This document shows, piece after piece, positions 9,830-17,515 of a DNA stretch of 49,169 bases. The notes beneath the pieces were generated by a model. It had not been told where the DNA came from. It made no database searches and saw nothing but the letters and a program-made list of their open reading frames with translations. Both the position numbers and the translations under genes were made by a program. Each line of letters starts with the position of its first letter. The stretch's first letter is position 1. Origin of the DNA: Bryobacterales bacterium (GTDB lineage: Bacteria > Acidobacteriota > Terriglobia > Bryobacterales > UBA6623); the NCBI GenBank assembly GCA_022826925.1, contig JAJDTX010000020.1:1-49169 (forward strand), read 5' to 3'.

Positions 9830-10334
9830 CCCGGTCCCTGGCCGGCCGCGCCCGGCGGGCGGCGCCTGCGAGCGGCTGCAGGCCCGCGCTGCCGCAAAGC
9901 GCGACGCCCGTGTCCCGCAGGGCCGTCAGCAGGTTGAACAGCAACGCGTAGACCACCTGCTCGCTCAGGCTCTTCTTGCCGGCCAGCCTGAAGCCAGCCG
10001 GAACCTCGGTGGCCATCGAAATGCGCAGGCGCTCGCGGTCGACCTCGCTGCCGCTATGGCAATTGGAAATGACCAAGGGCGTCTGCAGGACCACGCCCGA
10101 CAGTGAATCGACATAGAACTGACAGCGGGAGAACCAGCCTAGGTTGGCGGGGTCGCCGGCATCGAACAACAGCAGCGGGCCCGACGGTTCGAGGGCGCTG
10201 ACTTCGATTGTCACGCGACGCGCCTCTTTGGTGATGTTGGCCGTGAAGCCGGCCTGCTGCACGAGTTGCCGGAGCGTGTCGTGCTCTGGCTCGAGCACGA
10301 CCAGCTGCTGCTCGCCTGCCTGCACGTACCTCAT
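9807..10334 (-). CDS. Uncharacterised 175-residue protein downstream of cobA-hemD
   Basis: I do not recognise this family. The product has a mixed alpha/beta N-terminal part (RYVQAGEQQLVVLEPEHDTL), a hydrophobic helix near residues 128-145 (VVYALLFNLLTALRDTGVAL) and a basic, Arg-rich tail. There is no signal peptide. It starts 18 bases after the cobA-hemD stop and is probably co-transcribed, although GATAAT/TAATAT boxes at 10347-10354 could give it its own promoter. Its last 23 bases are antisense to the end of the sulfatase gene. The coding case rests on length, the operon-like spacing and the protein-like composition of its first 150 residues. Confidence 0.6.
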   Translation of the reverse strand: MRYVQAGEQQLVVLEPEHDTLRQLVQQAGFTANITKEARRVTIEVSALEPSGPLLLFDAGDPANLGWFSRCQFYVDSLSGVVLQTPLVISNCHSGSEVDRERLRISMATEVPAGFRLAGKKSLSEQVVYALLFNLLTALRDTGVALCGSAGLQPLAGAARRARPARDRATRATKR

Positions 10335-10352
10335 GGCGACCTACGCATATTA

Positions 10353-11888
10353 TCACCGTATCGCGCCTGTGACAGCGATGCACAGCGCCTCGGCCAAGCC
10401 GTCGGTCGTGAATCGTTCCGCCTCGACGGCGATCGGCAGGCCCAATTCCCGGACAGTGGCTGATGTAACCGGCCCGATGGAGGCCAGCTTGGAACGTTTC
10501 AGGCGATCTAGCGGCACCATTTGCGCCAGCATGCGGGCCGTCGAAGAGCTTGTCAGAGTGACCCAGTCCGGCACGGAATCGGCAGACCAAGCGCGCTCGG
10601 CCAATTTACGCGACGCCTCCGGCACGACCGTGCGGTAGACGGGAACCACGTCGATCTCCGCCCCCATCGCAGCCAGTTGCTCCGGCAGCACGCTGCGCGC
10701 CTCCTCGGCTCGCGGCAGGAGCACGCGGCTGCCGCGCATGTCGCGTTCGAGAAACGCGTCCGCCAAGGCCTCCGCTACGAACTGGTCCGGCACGAGCTCA
10801 ACCTTGAGATGCAACGCCCGCAAGCGGTCGGCCGTGGCCGAGCCGATCGCGGCGATTCGCTTCGGCAAGTGGCGGAGATCCCGCGGGCTTGCGTCCAGAC
10901 GCTCCAAGAAGTGATGCACGCCATTGACGCTGGTGAAAATCGCCCAGTCGTAGCGTTCTAGCCCGCCAATTGCAGCGTCGGCCGGAGCCCAGCTCGAAGG
11001 CCGCTCGAAGGCGATTGCGGGAATCGGAATCACCCGCGCCCCCAGCCGGCGCAAGGCACCGCAGAAAGACGCCGCCTGCGATGCAGCTCTGGTGACGACC
11101 ACCGACTTGCCCCGGAGGGGCAGCTTGTCGAACCAGTCGATTTCGTCGCGCAGGCCCACAATGTCGCCAATGACCACGAGGGCGGGCGGGCGCAGGCCCT
11201 CCCGCCGGATCGCCATTGGCAGGTCGGCGATCGAGGCCGTCACGACCCTCTGGTCTCCTCGCGTCACCCAGCGGATCGCCGCGGCCGGAGTGTCCGCGGG
11301 CATCCCGCCACCGATCAGCCGCTTGGCGATCGCGGGAACGGACGTCAGGCCCATGAAGACCACCAGCGTCTGGCGGCCGGCCAGAGACGGCCAATCGATC
11401 TGGTCGACGTCGTGCCCCGTCACCAGCGTGACAGCCTGCGTGTGGTCCCGGTGTGTCAGCGGCATGCCGGCGTAGGCCGCCGCTCCGAGCGCAGAAGTCA
11501 CTCCGGGAACAACTTCGAACGGAATCCCGGCGCGCGCCAGGCCGAGGGCCTCTTCCCCGCCGCGGCCGAACACATACGGATCGCCGCCCTTGAGCCGAAC
11601 CACGACCTTGCCGTCGCGAGCGGCGGCGACCATCAAGCCGTTGATCTCGGCTTGGGTGCAGGCGTGCTCGGCACGCTTCTTGCCCACGTAGCGGCGCTGC
11701 GCTGAGGGAGATGCGTGTTCCAGCACCTCGGGCGAGGCGAGATTGTCGTAGAGGACGAGGTCGGCTGCCCGCAAGAGCTCGTGCGCGCGAAGCGTGAGCA
11801 GGTCCGGATCGCCCGGCCCGGCACCCACCAGATACACTCGGCCGGTCGGATTTCGCGCGCGCTTGGGTTCGTCCGACAACGAATCCAT
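10353..11888 (-). CDS. cobA-hemD: Uroporphyrinogen-III methyltransferase/synthase fusion
   Basis: A 511-residue two-domain tetrapyrrole enzyme. Residues about 15-255 are a SUMT/CobA methyltransferase (VYLVGAGPGDPDLLT, RLKGGDPYVFGRGGEE, VTGH), which makes precorrin-2 from uroporphyrinogen III on the way to sirohaem and cobalamin. Residues about 265-505 are HemD, which closes hydroxymethylbilane to uroporphyrinogen III (RGKSVVVTRAASQAASF, VTLTSSSTARM). The fusion is known from several phyla, including Firmicutes and Acidobacteriota. No other haem gene is nearby, so the pathway is dispersed. It is divergent from the glycosyltransferase gene at 12055. Confidence 0.95.
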   Translation of the reverse strand: MDSLSDEPKRARNPTGRVYLVGAGPGDPDLLTLRAHELLRAADLVLYDNLASPEVLEHASPSAQRRYVGKKRAEHACTQAEINGLMVAAARDGKVVVRLKGGDPYVFGRGGEEALGLARAGIPFEVVPGVTSALGAAAYAGMPLTHRDHTQAVTLVTGHDVDQIDWPSLAGRQTLVVFMGLTSVPAIAKRLIGGGMPADTPAAAIRWVTRGDQRVVTASIADLPMAIRREGLRPPALVVIGDIVGLRDEIDWFDKLPLRGKSVVVTRAASQAASFCGALRRLGARVIPIPAIAFERPSSWAPADAAIGGLERYDWAIFTSVNGVHHFLERLDASPRDLRHLPKRIAAIGSATADRLRALHLKVELVPDQFVAEALADAFLERDMRGSRVLLPRAEEARSVLPEQLAAMGAEIDVVPVYRTVVPEASRKLAERAWSADSVPDWVTLTSSSTARMLAQMVPLDRLKRSKLASIGPVTSATVRELGLPIAVEAERFTTDGLAEALCIAVTGAIR

Positions 11889-11987
11889 CCTACGCTACGC
11901 CCCATTCGCCGAGGCTGCGGCGGGCCTCCACCCCCGCAGCTGCCAATCCGCTCGTTCTTGGCAGACCAACGATTTTCCGGACTGTTG

Positions 11988-12044
11988 CATACTTGGCGTC
12001 TGAGGCGATCTCGGGCCTAGACGCTCGCGTCGCCCGGCAAGGAG
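11988..12044 (+). promoter_or_regulatory. -10 box CATACT and Shine-Dalgarno for the GT2 gene
   Basis: CATACT at 11988-11993 is a candidate -10. AAGGAG at 12039-12044 lies 10 bases before the TTG at 12055 and is what decides that unusual start codon. No convincing -35 was seen. Confidence 0.4.
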
Positions 12045-12054
12045 TCGACCCGGT

Positions 12055-12771
12055 TTGCCCGCAACGCTGACGGTGGTCATCCCCACGTATAACGAAGCCG
12101 GCACCTTGCAAGAGGTCGTCGCTCGCGTTCAGGCCGTGGAAGTTCCGGCCGAGATCATCATCGTCGACGACGCTTCGACGGACGGCTCGGCGGAAGTTGC
12201 GGCGAGGATCGCTGCCAGCGCTGACAACGTCACTTTGCTCCGGCATGATCGCAATCAGGGCAAGGGCCGGGCCTTGCGGACAGGATTCGAGGCAGCGACG
12301 GGGGATTTCGTCATCGTTCAAGACGCAGACTTGGAATACGACCCCGCTGACTACCCCAAACTGCTCAACCCGCTATTGGAAGGCAGGGCGGACGCCGTGT
12401 ACGGCTCGCGCTTCCTGACCTCCAGCGAGCACCGCGTCCTGTACTTCCGGCACTATCTGGGAAACCGCCTGCTGACCCTGCTATCGAACTTGGCGACGGA
12501 CCTGAACCTGACCGATATGGAGTCGTGCTACAAGGTCTTTCGTCGGGAACTGCTGCAGTCCATCGTCTTGGAGGAGGATCGGTTCGGCTTCGAACCGGAG
12601 ATCACCGCGAAGATCGCCAAGGCCGGGGCGCGCGTCTACGAAGTAGGGATCTCGTACCACGGCAGGACCTACGAGCAAGGCAAGAAGATCCGCCCCAGAG
12701 ACGGGGTCTGGGCTCTGTGGTGCATTCTCAAGTACGCCGTTAAGCCCCTGAGGCTACGGCAGGCACGATGA
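12055..12771 (+). CDS. Family 2 glycosyltransferase (dolichyl/polyprenyl-phosphate mannose synthase-like)
   Basis: A 238-residue soluble GT-A enzyme. It begins LTVVIPTYNEAGTL, has the nucleotide-binding DDASTDGS and the metal-binding QDADLEYDP, and ends with a short basic tail. This set is typical of DPM1-like synthases that load a hexose onto a polyprenyl phosphate, which GT-C membrane enzymes then use. The start is TTG, supported by AAGGAG and by the family N-terminus beginning right there. The GT-C-type protein at 13443 could be its user, but an antitoxin gene lies between them. Confidence 0.9.
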   Translation: MPATLTVVIPTYNEAGTLQEVVARVQAVEVPAEIIIVDDASTDGSAEVAARIAASADNVTLLRHDRNQGKGRALRTGFEAATGDFVIVQDADLEYDPADYPKLLNPLLEGRADAVYGSRFLTSSEHRVLYFRHYLGNRLLTLLSNLATDLNLTDMESCYKVFRRELLQSIVLEEDRFGFEPEITAKIAKAGARVYEVGISYHGRTYEQGKKIRPRDGVWALWCILKYAVKPLRLRQAR

Positions 12772-12997
12772 GGGCTGACCGTGACACGGACGCGACGGTG
12801 TGCGCGTTCGGTCCCGCGCAGGATGGCATTGCCCTCGGAGGTCTCGCCTGCGCCGCCCGCAGATTCCTAGCAACTCTTCAAACTTCCGCATATGCTGCCC
12901 CGTTCTGGGATCCCGGAAATGCAGCAGATGGCGCTTTCCCGCTCGGGCGGACGCTCAAGCGTTCCGCCGCCGCAGCATTTGCGCTGCACTGACGCAA

Positions 12998-13029
12998 TGA
13001 CATCGCATGTCATCCTCTATCTTTAATAT
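12998..13029 (+). promoter_or_regulatory. Palindromic operator and -10 box of the VapB-like gene
   Basis: TGACAT-CGC-ATGTCA (12998-13012) is a perfect inverted repeat with a 3-base centre. It is followed by TTTAAT (13022-13027) or TAATAT (13024-13029), ending 7 or 5 bases before the ATG at 13035. ATGACA at 12997-13002 could act as -35, so the palindrome would sit over the promoter. Antitoxins of this type usually repress their own promoter through such sites; that this one does so is inference. Confidence 0.55.
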
Positions 13030-13034
13030 GAGCC

Positions 13035-13283
13035 ATGAAGACGACAATCGAGATTCACGATGAACTCCTCATTCGAGCCAAGCGCCACGCCCGAAAGACG
13101 GGACGTTCACTTCGCGCCGTCGTCGAGGATGGGCTACGGCGCGTGCTAGATGATCCTCCAATCCCGAACCAGTACACTCTCCCCGATCTGAGAGTCGGCG
13201 ACCCGAACAGCCCTGACCCGCTCGAGGGGCAGACCTGGCCCGAGGCGCGCGAGTTGATCTATGAGAGTCGACGGTCCCGCTGA
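13035..13283 (+). CDS. VapB-like antitoxin
   Basis: An 82-residue protein starting [21 protein letters not shown], the ribbon-helix-helix opening of VapB-type antitoxins, which bind DNA as dimers. The C-terminal half ([23 protein letters not shown]) would wrap a PIN-domain toxin. In VapBC pairs the toxin normally starts at or just after the antitoxin stop. Here the following sequence begins LIAVGTGI, close to the MIAVDTNI opening of VapC but without the catalytic Asp and Asn, and no full toxin follows. It therefore looks like an antitoxin that has outlived its toxin. The palindrome 22 bases upstream suits autoregulation. Confidence 0.8.
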   Translation: MKTTIEIHDELLIRAKRHARKTGRSLRAVVEDGLRRVLDDPPIPNQYTLPDLRVGDPNSPDPLEGQTWPEARELIYESRRSR

Positions 13284-13442
13284 TCGCTGTCGGCACCGGC
13301 ATCCGAGCGTCCCGTGCGCTGCGAAGAGGCCACTGGAATCCGTCGCGCCCGATTCCGGCCGCGATAGAACGCTGCGCGCACTTCGGCGTGCGGGCCCTGG
13401 CCGAAGTCCGTATGCTTGGTCAAGCACTGGTCGCGGACCCAC
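13280..13442 (+). pseudogene. Possible decayed VapC toxin
   Basis: Starting in the CTG that overlaps the antitoxin TGA, the frame reads LIAVGTGI, where intact VapC toxins read MIAVDTNI. Two substitutions (Asp to Gly, Asn to Gly) remove the first acidic metal ligand. Further on, IERCAHFGVRAL faintly resembles PIN-domain helices, but the length and the remaining acidic residues of a toxin are missing. No start codon of normal kind is present. The resemblance is short, so this is a suggestion only. Confidence 0.28.
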
Positions 13443-15767
13443 ATGGAAGCCACGCTCTTCGAAGCCTTGGATCGACTGGCAAGCGTGCTGGCCGGAGGCA
13501 CGCTTGCTGTTGTAACGGCCTGCCTCGCAGGCCGGACAGCGATCGGCCAGCTGCGCGGCTTGCGCGGAAAGCTAACGCCGGCGGAGGGCTGGCTGCTCGC
13601 ATTCGGCTGCGGGTCCGCGGTGCTGAGCACGTTGGTGTTCGCTCTCTGCGCCGCCGGATGGTTCTATGACGCCACTGCGCTGGGCGCGTTCGCGGCAATT
13701 GCGCTGGCCTGGTACCGCTGGGGCCGTTGGAAGTGGCCGGCGTTGGCTTTGGAGCCTGGCTCTGCGCCAGGCTTCGCGCGACTGCTCCTCTACGTTCCAG
13801 CCGCTGTCTACGGCATTCTGTACGTCGTCCACACGCTTGCGCCGGAAACCAGAACGGATGCAATGGGCTATCACCTCGGCCTCGTGCACCGCTACTACCG
13901 GTCACACGGCTTCGAAGCGATCACCACCAACGTTTACGCCCAGCTCTCGCAGGGGGCCGAGATGCTGTACCTGTTCGCCTACGCGATCGGGCGCGAATCA
14001 GCGGCAAAGCTCGTCCACTTGTCTTTTCTGATCGCCACGGCGGGCGGGATCCTATGCCTTGCCAAGAGGTTTCGGGCCGAGCTTGCGGGCGCGTTCGCCA
14101 CGGTCGTCTACTTCACGTGCCCGGTCGTCATCCCGGACGCGACCTCTGCCTACAACGACTGCGCCCTCGCCTTCGCTCTGTTCGCGGTCTTCTGCGTGCT
14201 GCTGCTGTGGTGGCGCGATGGAGAGCGGCAATGGCTTGTGGTGCTCGGCGTTCTGATCGGATTCTCGTTCGCCATCAAGTACACGGGCGTGATCGCGGTC
14301 ACCGCTGCCTTGGCAGCGGCGCTTCACCGCCTGTTCCAGGGAAGCTCGGCGAGATCGGCGGCGGGACTGCTCGCACGGACGGGAGTCCCGGCAGCTATTG
14401 TCGGCCTGCCCTGGCTGGTCAAGAACGCGATTTTCACGGGCAATCCCCTCGCGCCGTTCTTCAACAACTGGTTCCCCAACCCGTATTTCAGCGTTGAGTG
14501 GGAAGCGGCCTACAAGTTCGCGATGCGCTCTTATCGCCAGGGCCCATTCGACCGCTGGGAACAGCTGCTCGCAGCACCGTTCGACCTAGTCTTCGGGGAG
14601 CGCTACGCCGGCTCGCTGGGCTGGATGATCCTCCTGCTGCCAATCGCCCTGCTCGCTTGGAAGAGACCGCTGACGCGCGCCCTGCTTGCTGCGGCCGTGG
14701 TCAGCGCGACACCTTGGTTTGCCAACGCCGGAGCGAGATTCCTGATCCCCAGCTTGCCGTTCGCCCTGCTAGCCATTGGCATGGCGTTGGAGATGGCGCC
14801 GCTCCGGCTGCGCCACGGCATCGTCGCGCTCTTGCTGGCCGGTCAGTGCGTCACGTCATGGCCCGCCCAGCGCTCGCGCTGGTACCACCCCGACCTGTGG
14901 AGCGTGGAAGGCTTGCCGTGGCGGGCGGCGCTCCGGCTGGAGCCTCAGAAGTGGCACCTAGCCAGAAACGTGAAGTTCTTCATGCTGGCAGACCGGATCG
15001 GCCAGCTTGGCGGCAACGAGATGCGCGTGCTGTCCTTCACCGACCTGCCGGAAGCGTACTTCGATGCGGAACTGCTTGTTTCCTACCAAGGGCTGGAGAA
15101 CCAAGACCTGGCCGATGCAGTGCTAGCTCCCCTGAAGCCCTCTCATATTCCAGACAGCGCGGTCCGCGCAACTTGGACACCGCGCCCCGTCCACGGGGTG
15201 CGCGTGGAGCAGGCTCGCGACCACAACGCCACGTCTTGGTCGGCCTCGGAGTTTCGCGTCCTTAGCGACGGTCGCCCAGTACGCGCGAGTCCGCAGTGGA
15301 TTGCGCAGGCGCAGCCTCTGCCGTGGCACGCAGAGCGGCTGATTGACTGGAATCCGTTCACCCGGTGGACATCGCGACAACCGGCGGCATCAGGAATGGA
15401 ACTCGAGATCCGCTTCGACCGGAGCGTGGTCGTCGACGGTGTCGAGCTGGTGCATCCAAGGAGAGCCGCGGCCACGCAGGCCACGCTGGAGTTCGCGGTG
15501 CTGGCCCCCTCAGGCCGCTGGGAGCGGGTGCGACCGGAGTCCTTTGAATTCGTCGGAATCGAGGTTTCCCCGGGCGCTGCGCACGCATCTGCGGCGGCAC
15601 TGCTGCGACAGCACGGTATCGATTACGTGGTCGTCAACATGGACCCGCGCGACCCTTACTTCCCGCAGGCCCGAGCCGTGGCGGGCGAGCCGGGTCGCTG
15701 GGGGCTGCGCAAGGTGTTCGTCGACCGCACGGCAATGCTGTTCGAAGTGTTGCCGGAGCAACCGTGA
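13443..15767 (+). CDS. GT-C-type multi-pass membrane glycosyltransferase with discoidin-like domain
   Basis: A 774-residue protein. Residues about 1-460 hold roughly ten to twelve hydrophobic segments separated by short loops. The first large loop carries acidic residues (PETRTDAMGYHLGL), as in PMT/ArnT-like GT-C enzymes that take sugars from polyprenyl-phosphate donors. The rest is soluble and probably extracytoplasmic. Residues about 620-700 (DWNPFTRWTSRQPAASGMELEIRFD, then VVVDGVELVHP, each here as part of a longer run) look like an F5/8 discoidin carbohydrate-binding fold. The start ATG 13443 is preferred; an in-frame TTG at 13416 would add nine residues. A specific substrate cannot be named. 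The GT2 gene upstream could supply its lipid-linked sugar. Confidence 0.7.
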   Translation: MEATLFEALDRLASVLAGGTLAVVTACLAGRTAIGQLRGLRGKLTPAEGWLLAFGCGSAVLSTLVFALCAAGWFYDATALGAFAAIALAWYRWGRWKWPALALEPGSAPGFARLLLYVPAAVYGILYVVHTLAPETRTDAMGYHLGLVHRYYRSHGFEAITTNVYAQLSQGAEMLYLFAYAIGRESAAKLVHLSFLIATAGGILCLAKRFRAELAGAFATVVYFTCPVVIPDATSAYNDCALAFALFAVFCVLLLWWRDGERQWLVVLGVLIGFSFAIKYTGVIAVTAALAAALHRLFQGSSARSAAGLLARTGVPAAIVGLPWLVKNAIFTGNPLAPFFNNWFPNPYFSVEWEAAYKFAMRSYRQGPFDRWEQLLAAPFDLVFGERYAGSLGWMILLLPIALLAWKRPLTRALLAAAVVSATPWFANAGARFLIPSLPFALLAIGMALEMAPLRLRHGIVALLLAGQCVTSWPAQRSRWYHPDLWSVEGLPWRAALRLEPQKWHLARNVKFFMLADRIGQLGGNEMRVLSFTDLPEAYFDAELLVSYQGLENQDLADAVLAPLKPSHIPDSAVRATWTPRPVHGVRVEQARDHNATSWSASEFRVLSDGRPVRASPQWIAQAQPLPWHAERLIDWNPFTRWTSRQPAASGMELEIRFDRSVVVDGVELVHPRRAAATQATLEFAVLAPSGRWERVRPESFEFVGIEVSPGAAHASAAALLRQHGIDYVVVNMDPRDPYFPQARAVAGEPGRWGLRKVFVDRTAMLFEVLPEQP

Positions 15768-15832
15768 CAACCGCGTTCAGGCCGCCCGGGCCGAACCGAT
15801 GGCAGCTGCAGCAGGGTTCGCCGCGGCGGCCG

Positions 15833-17293
15833 TTACCGGCCCCGCAGGTCGAAGCAGAGCAAGCGCGGGCCGGCGGGCGGGTCGATTGAACGCGAGTTCT
15901 GGCTCACGTAGAGCAGCCCGCGGCTGATGACCGGCGGCGCCCACGTCTCGCGGGCCAGGAACAGCCTGGCGCGGTCCAAGATTTTCGGGCCCGCAGGAGA
16001 CAGATCCAGCCACATCAGGTGCCCGTGCTCGCCAAGTGCGAGGAACCTGCCGTCTACCTTCAGCAGGTTGCCCCGCAAGGGGCTCGCGTGGAAGGCCCGC
16101 GCCTCTCCCTGCACCTGCACGGTTTCCTGCCACTCCAGAGACTCGCTCCAAACCGTCTCCCCGCTGCTGGCGTTGACGCACGTCAGCTTTGCGTCCGGCT
16201 CGTTGCGGCCCGAGAACGCGTAGTAGTGGCCTTGATCATAGACGGCGGTCGTCCAGTGCAGGTCGAAATCGGAGTTCTCCCAGAGCTTGGCGAATGTCCA
16301 GTCGGACTTCACTTCGATCAGCGCCGCTCCGGTACGGTAAGTGGCCGAGACAAGCACCCGATTGCCGGTCACGACCGGACACGATGCGTTGACAGACTCG
16401 AAGCTGCGGCTGCGCCAGGGGAATCTGAAGTCCAACCCGCCGTCGAGCGGGTTGATTGACAGAAGTCCGCCGGTCGGAGGCCTGCTCTCGCCGCCGCCGA
16501 GCACGAACAGCCGCCGCTCGCCATGGACAGGGGCGATGACGGGCGTTGCATAGCTGGCCCCCCACTGGTCGCCGACACCCCAGGCCATGCCTCCCGTCAA
16601 CTTGTCGAAGGCAACCACCTCGGGACCACCCGGAGCGCCTACGTTCAAGATCAGCAGATCCCCTTCGATCAACGGCGTCGTGGCGATCCCGAAGAAGTCC
16701 TGGGGCACCCTGAACTCGGCGGCGACGTCGCGCCGCCAGACGACCTGGCCGGTCTTGAGACGGAGGCAGTGCAGCTTCCCCTGCGCGCCGTAGGTGTACA
16801 CATGGTCGCCATCGATGACCGGACTCGAGCGCGGGCCGTTGTTGTAGCCATAGCGGTCGCTGAAATCTGTCGGGTACCGATAGCTCCAGTAGCGCTCCCC
16901 TGTTTCGGGCCGCAGACACTCGATGGCCTCTTCGTTCCCCGAGCGGTGGAGGTATACGAGGTAGTCGCCTTGGATCGATGGCGAACTGTAGCCGGTGCCC
17001 TTGGACAGCTCCCACAAGAGCTTCGGCCCGTCCGGTCCGAACTCGCGCAAGAGGTTGGTCTCGCCGGAGACCGGCTGTCCGCTGCGACCGAGAAAAGCCG
17101 GCCAGTCTTCGGTCACCGCCCCGGGCGCGAGGGGTCCGGGCCGTGCGTGGAGCGTTACGCCGGGATGGGCTGTCGGCTCGACCGCGGCGCGCTCTTCGAT
17201 GGAGGCCGGCTCGGGCGGCTTGGGATCCTCGAATCGCGTGGCCGCCACGAGGCAGCAACCGATCAGCAATATGGACGCTACCGCTGGCTTCAA
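15833..17293 (-). CDS. Exported PQQ-like beta-propeller protein
   Basis: A 486-residue protein with an N-terminal export signal containing a lipobox-like LIGC (Cys13), followed by a proline-rich linker. From about residue 65 it consists of PQQ/BamB-like propeller blades (WPAFLGRSG, LLWELSKGTGYSSPSIQGDYLVYL, ECLRPETGERYWSY). It lacks the catalytic WD pattern of PQQ alcohol dehydrogenases, so it is probably a binding or scaffold protein of the kind common in Acidobacteriota and Planctomycetota. Start codon TTG at 17291-17293; a GAGAAT box ends 6 bases before it. It converges with the GT-C-type gene, 65 bases apart. Confidence 0.8.
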   Translation of the reverse strand: MKPAVASILLIGCCLVAATRFEDPKPPEPASIEERAAVEPTAHPGVTLHARPGPLAPGAVTEDWPAFLGRSGQPVSGETNLLREFGPDGPKLLWELSKGTGYSSPSIQGDYLVYLHRSGNEEAIECLRPETGERYWSYRYPTDFSDRYGYNNGPRSSPVIDGDHVYTYGAQGKLHCLRLKTGQVVWRRDVAAEFRVPQDFFGIATTPLIEGDLLILNVGAPGGPEVVAFDKLTGGMAWGVGDQWGASYATPVIAPVHGERRLFVLGGGESRPPTGGLLSINPLDGGLDFRFPWRSRSFESVNASCPVVTGNRVLVSATYRTGAALIEVKSDWTFAKLWENSDFDLHWTTAVYDQGHYYAFSGRNEPDAKLTCVNASSGETVWSESLEWQETVQVQGEARAFHASPLRGNLLKVDGRFLALGEHGHLMWLDLSPAGPKILDRARLFLARETWAPPVISRGLLYVSQNSRSIDPPAGPRLLCFDLRGR

Positions 17294-17404
17294 GACGTGA
17301 TTCTCGCATATCGCTTCGCGGCCGCTTCAGGGCATCCACAGTCGCCAGCGCCACGCCTTGATCGACCGACTTAGGGACCGCAGCCGGGAGGTCAACAGAA
17401 GGGA

Positions 17405-17453
17405 GGCGTCCCGGCGGACGCCGCGGAACGCTGGCCGGGCTCGAAAGGCCCGG
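17405..17453. other. Two tandem GC-rich hairpins between divergent genes
   Basis: GGCGTCC-cggc-GGACGCC (17405-17422) is a perfect 7-bp stem with a tetraloop. CCGGGC-tcgaaag-GCCCGG (17435-17453) is a perfect 6-bp stem. They lie between the divergent PQQ-propeller gene (start 17293) and the Gfo/Idh gene (start 17516), upstream of the latter's -10 box. Neither is followed by a T-run. Their role is unknown: regulator binding, a small RNA or a barrier between promoters are possible. Confidence 0.5.
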
Positions 17454-17502
17454 GGCGCGCCCATGCTTTGCCGGCAGCGCCCCCGAAAGAAATCGAGCGG
17501 GC

Positions 17503-17508
17503 TAAAAT
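17503..17508 (+). promoter_or_regulatory. -10 box TAAAAT of Gfo/Idh gene
   Basis: TAAAAT is followed by 7 bases and then the ATG at 17516. No Shine-Dalgarno is present, so transcription probably begins at the ATG. No -35 was recognised at the usual distance. Confidence 0.45.
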
Positions 17509-17515
17509 ACCTCCG

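Noticed and set aside
12768..12992. A 74-codon frame overlapping the GT2 stop as ATGA
   Set aside because: The overlap looks like coupling, but the product is low in complexity and matches nothing, and the codon pattern is not gene-like.
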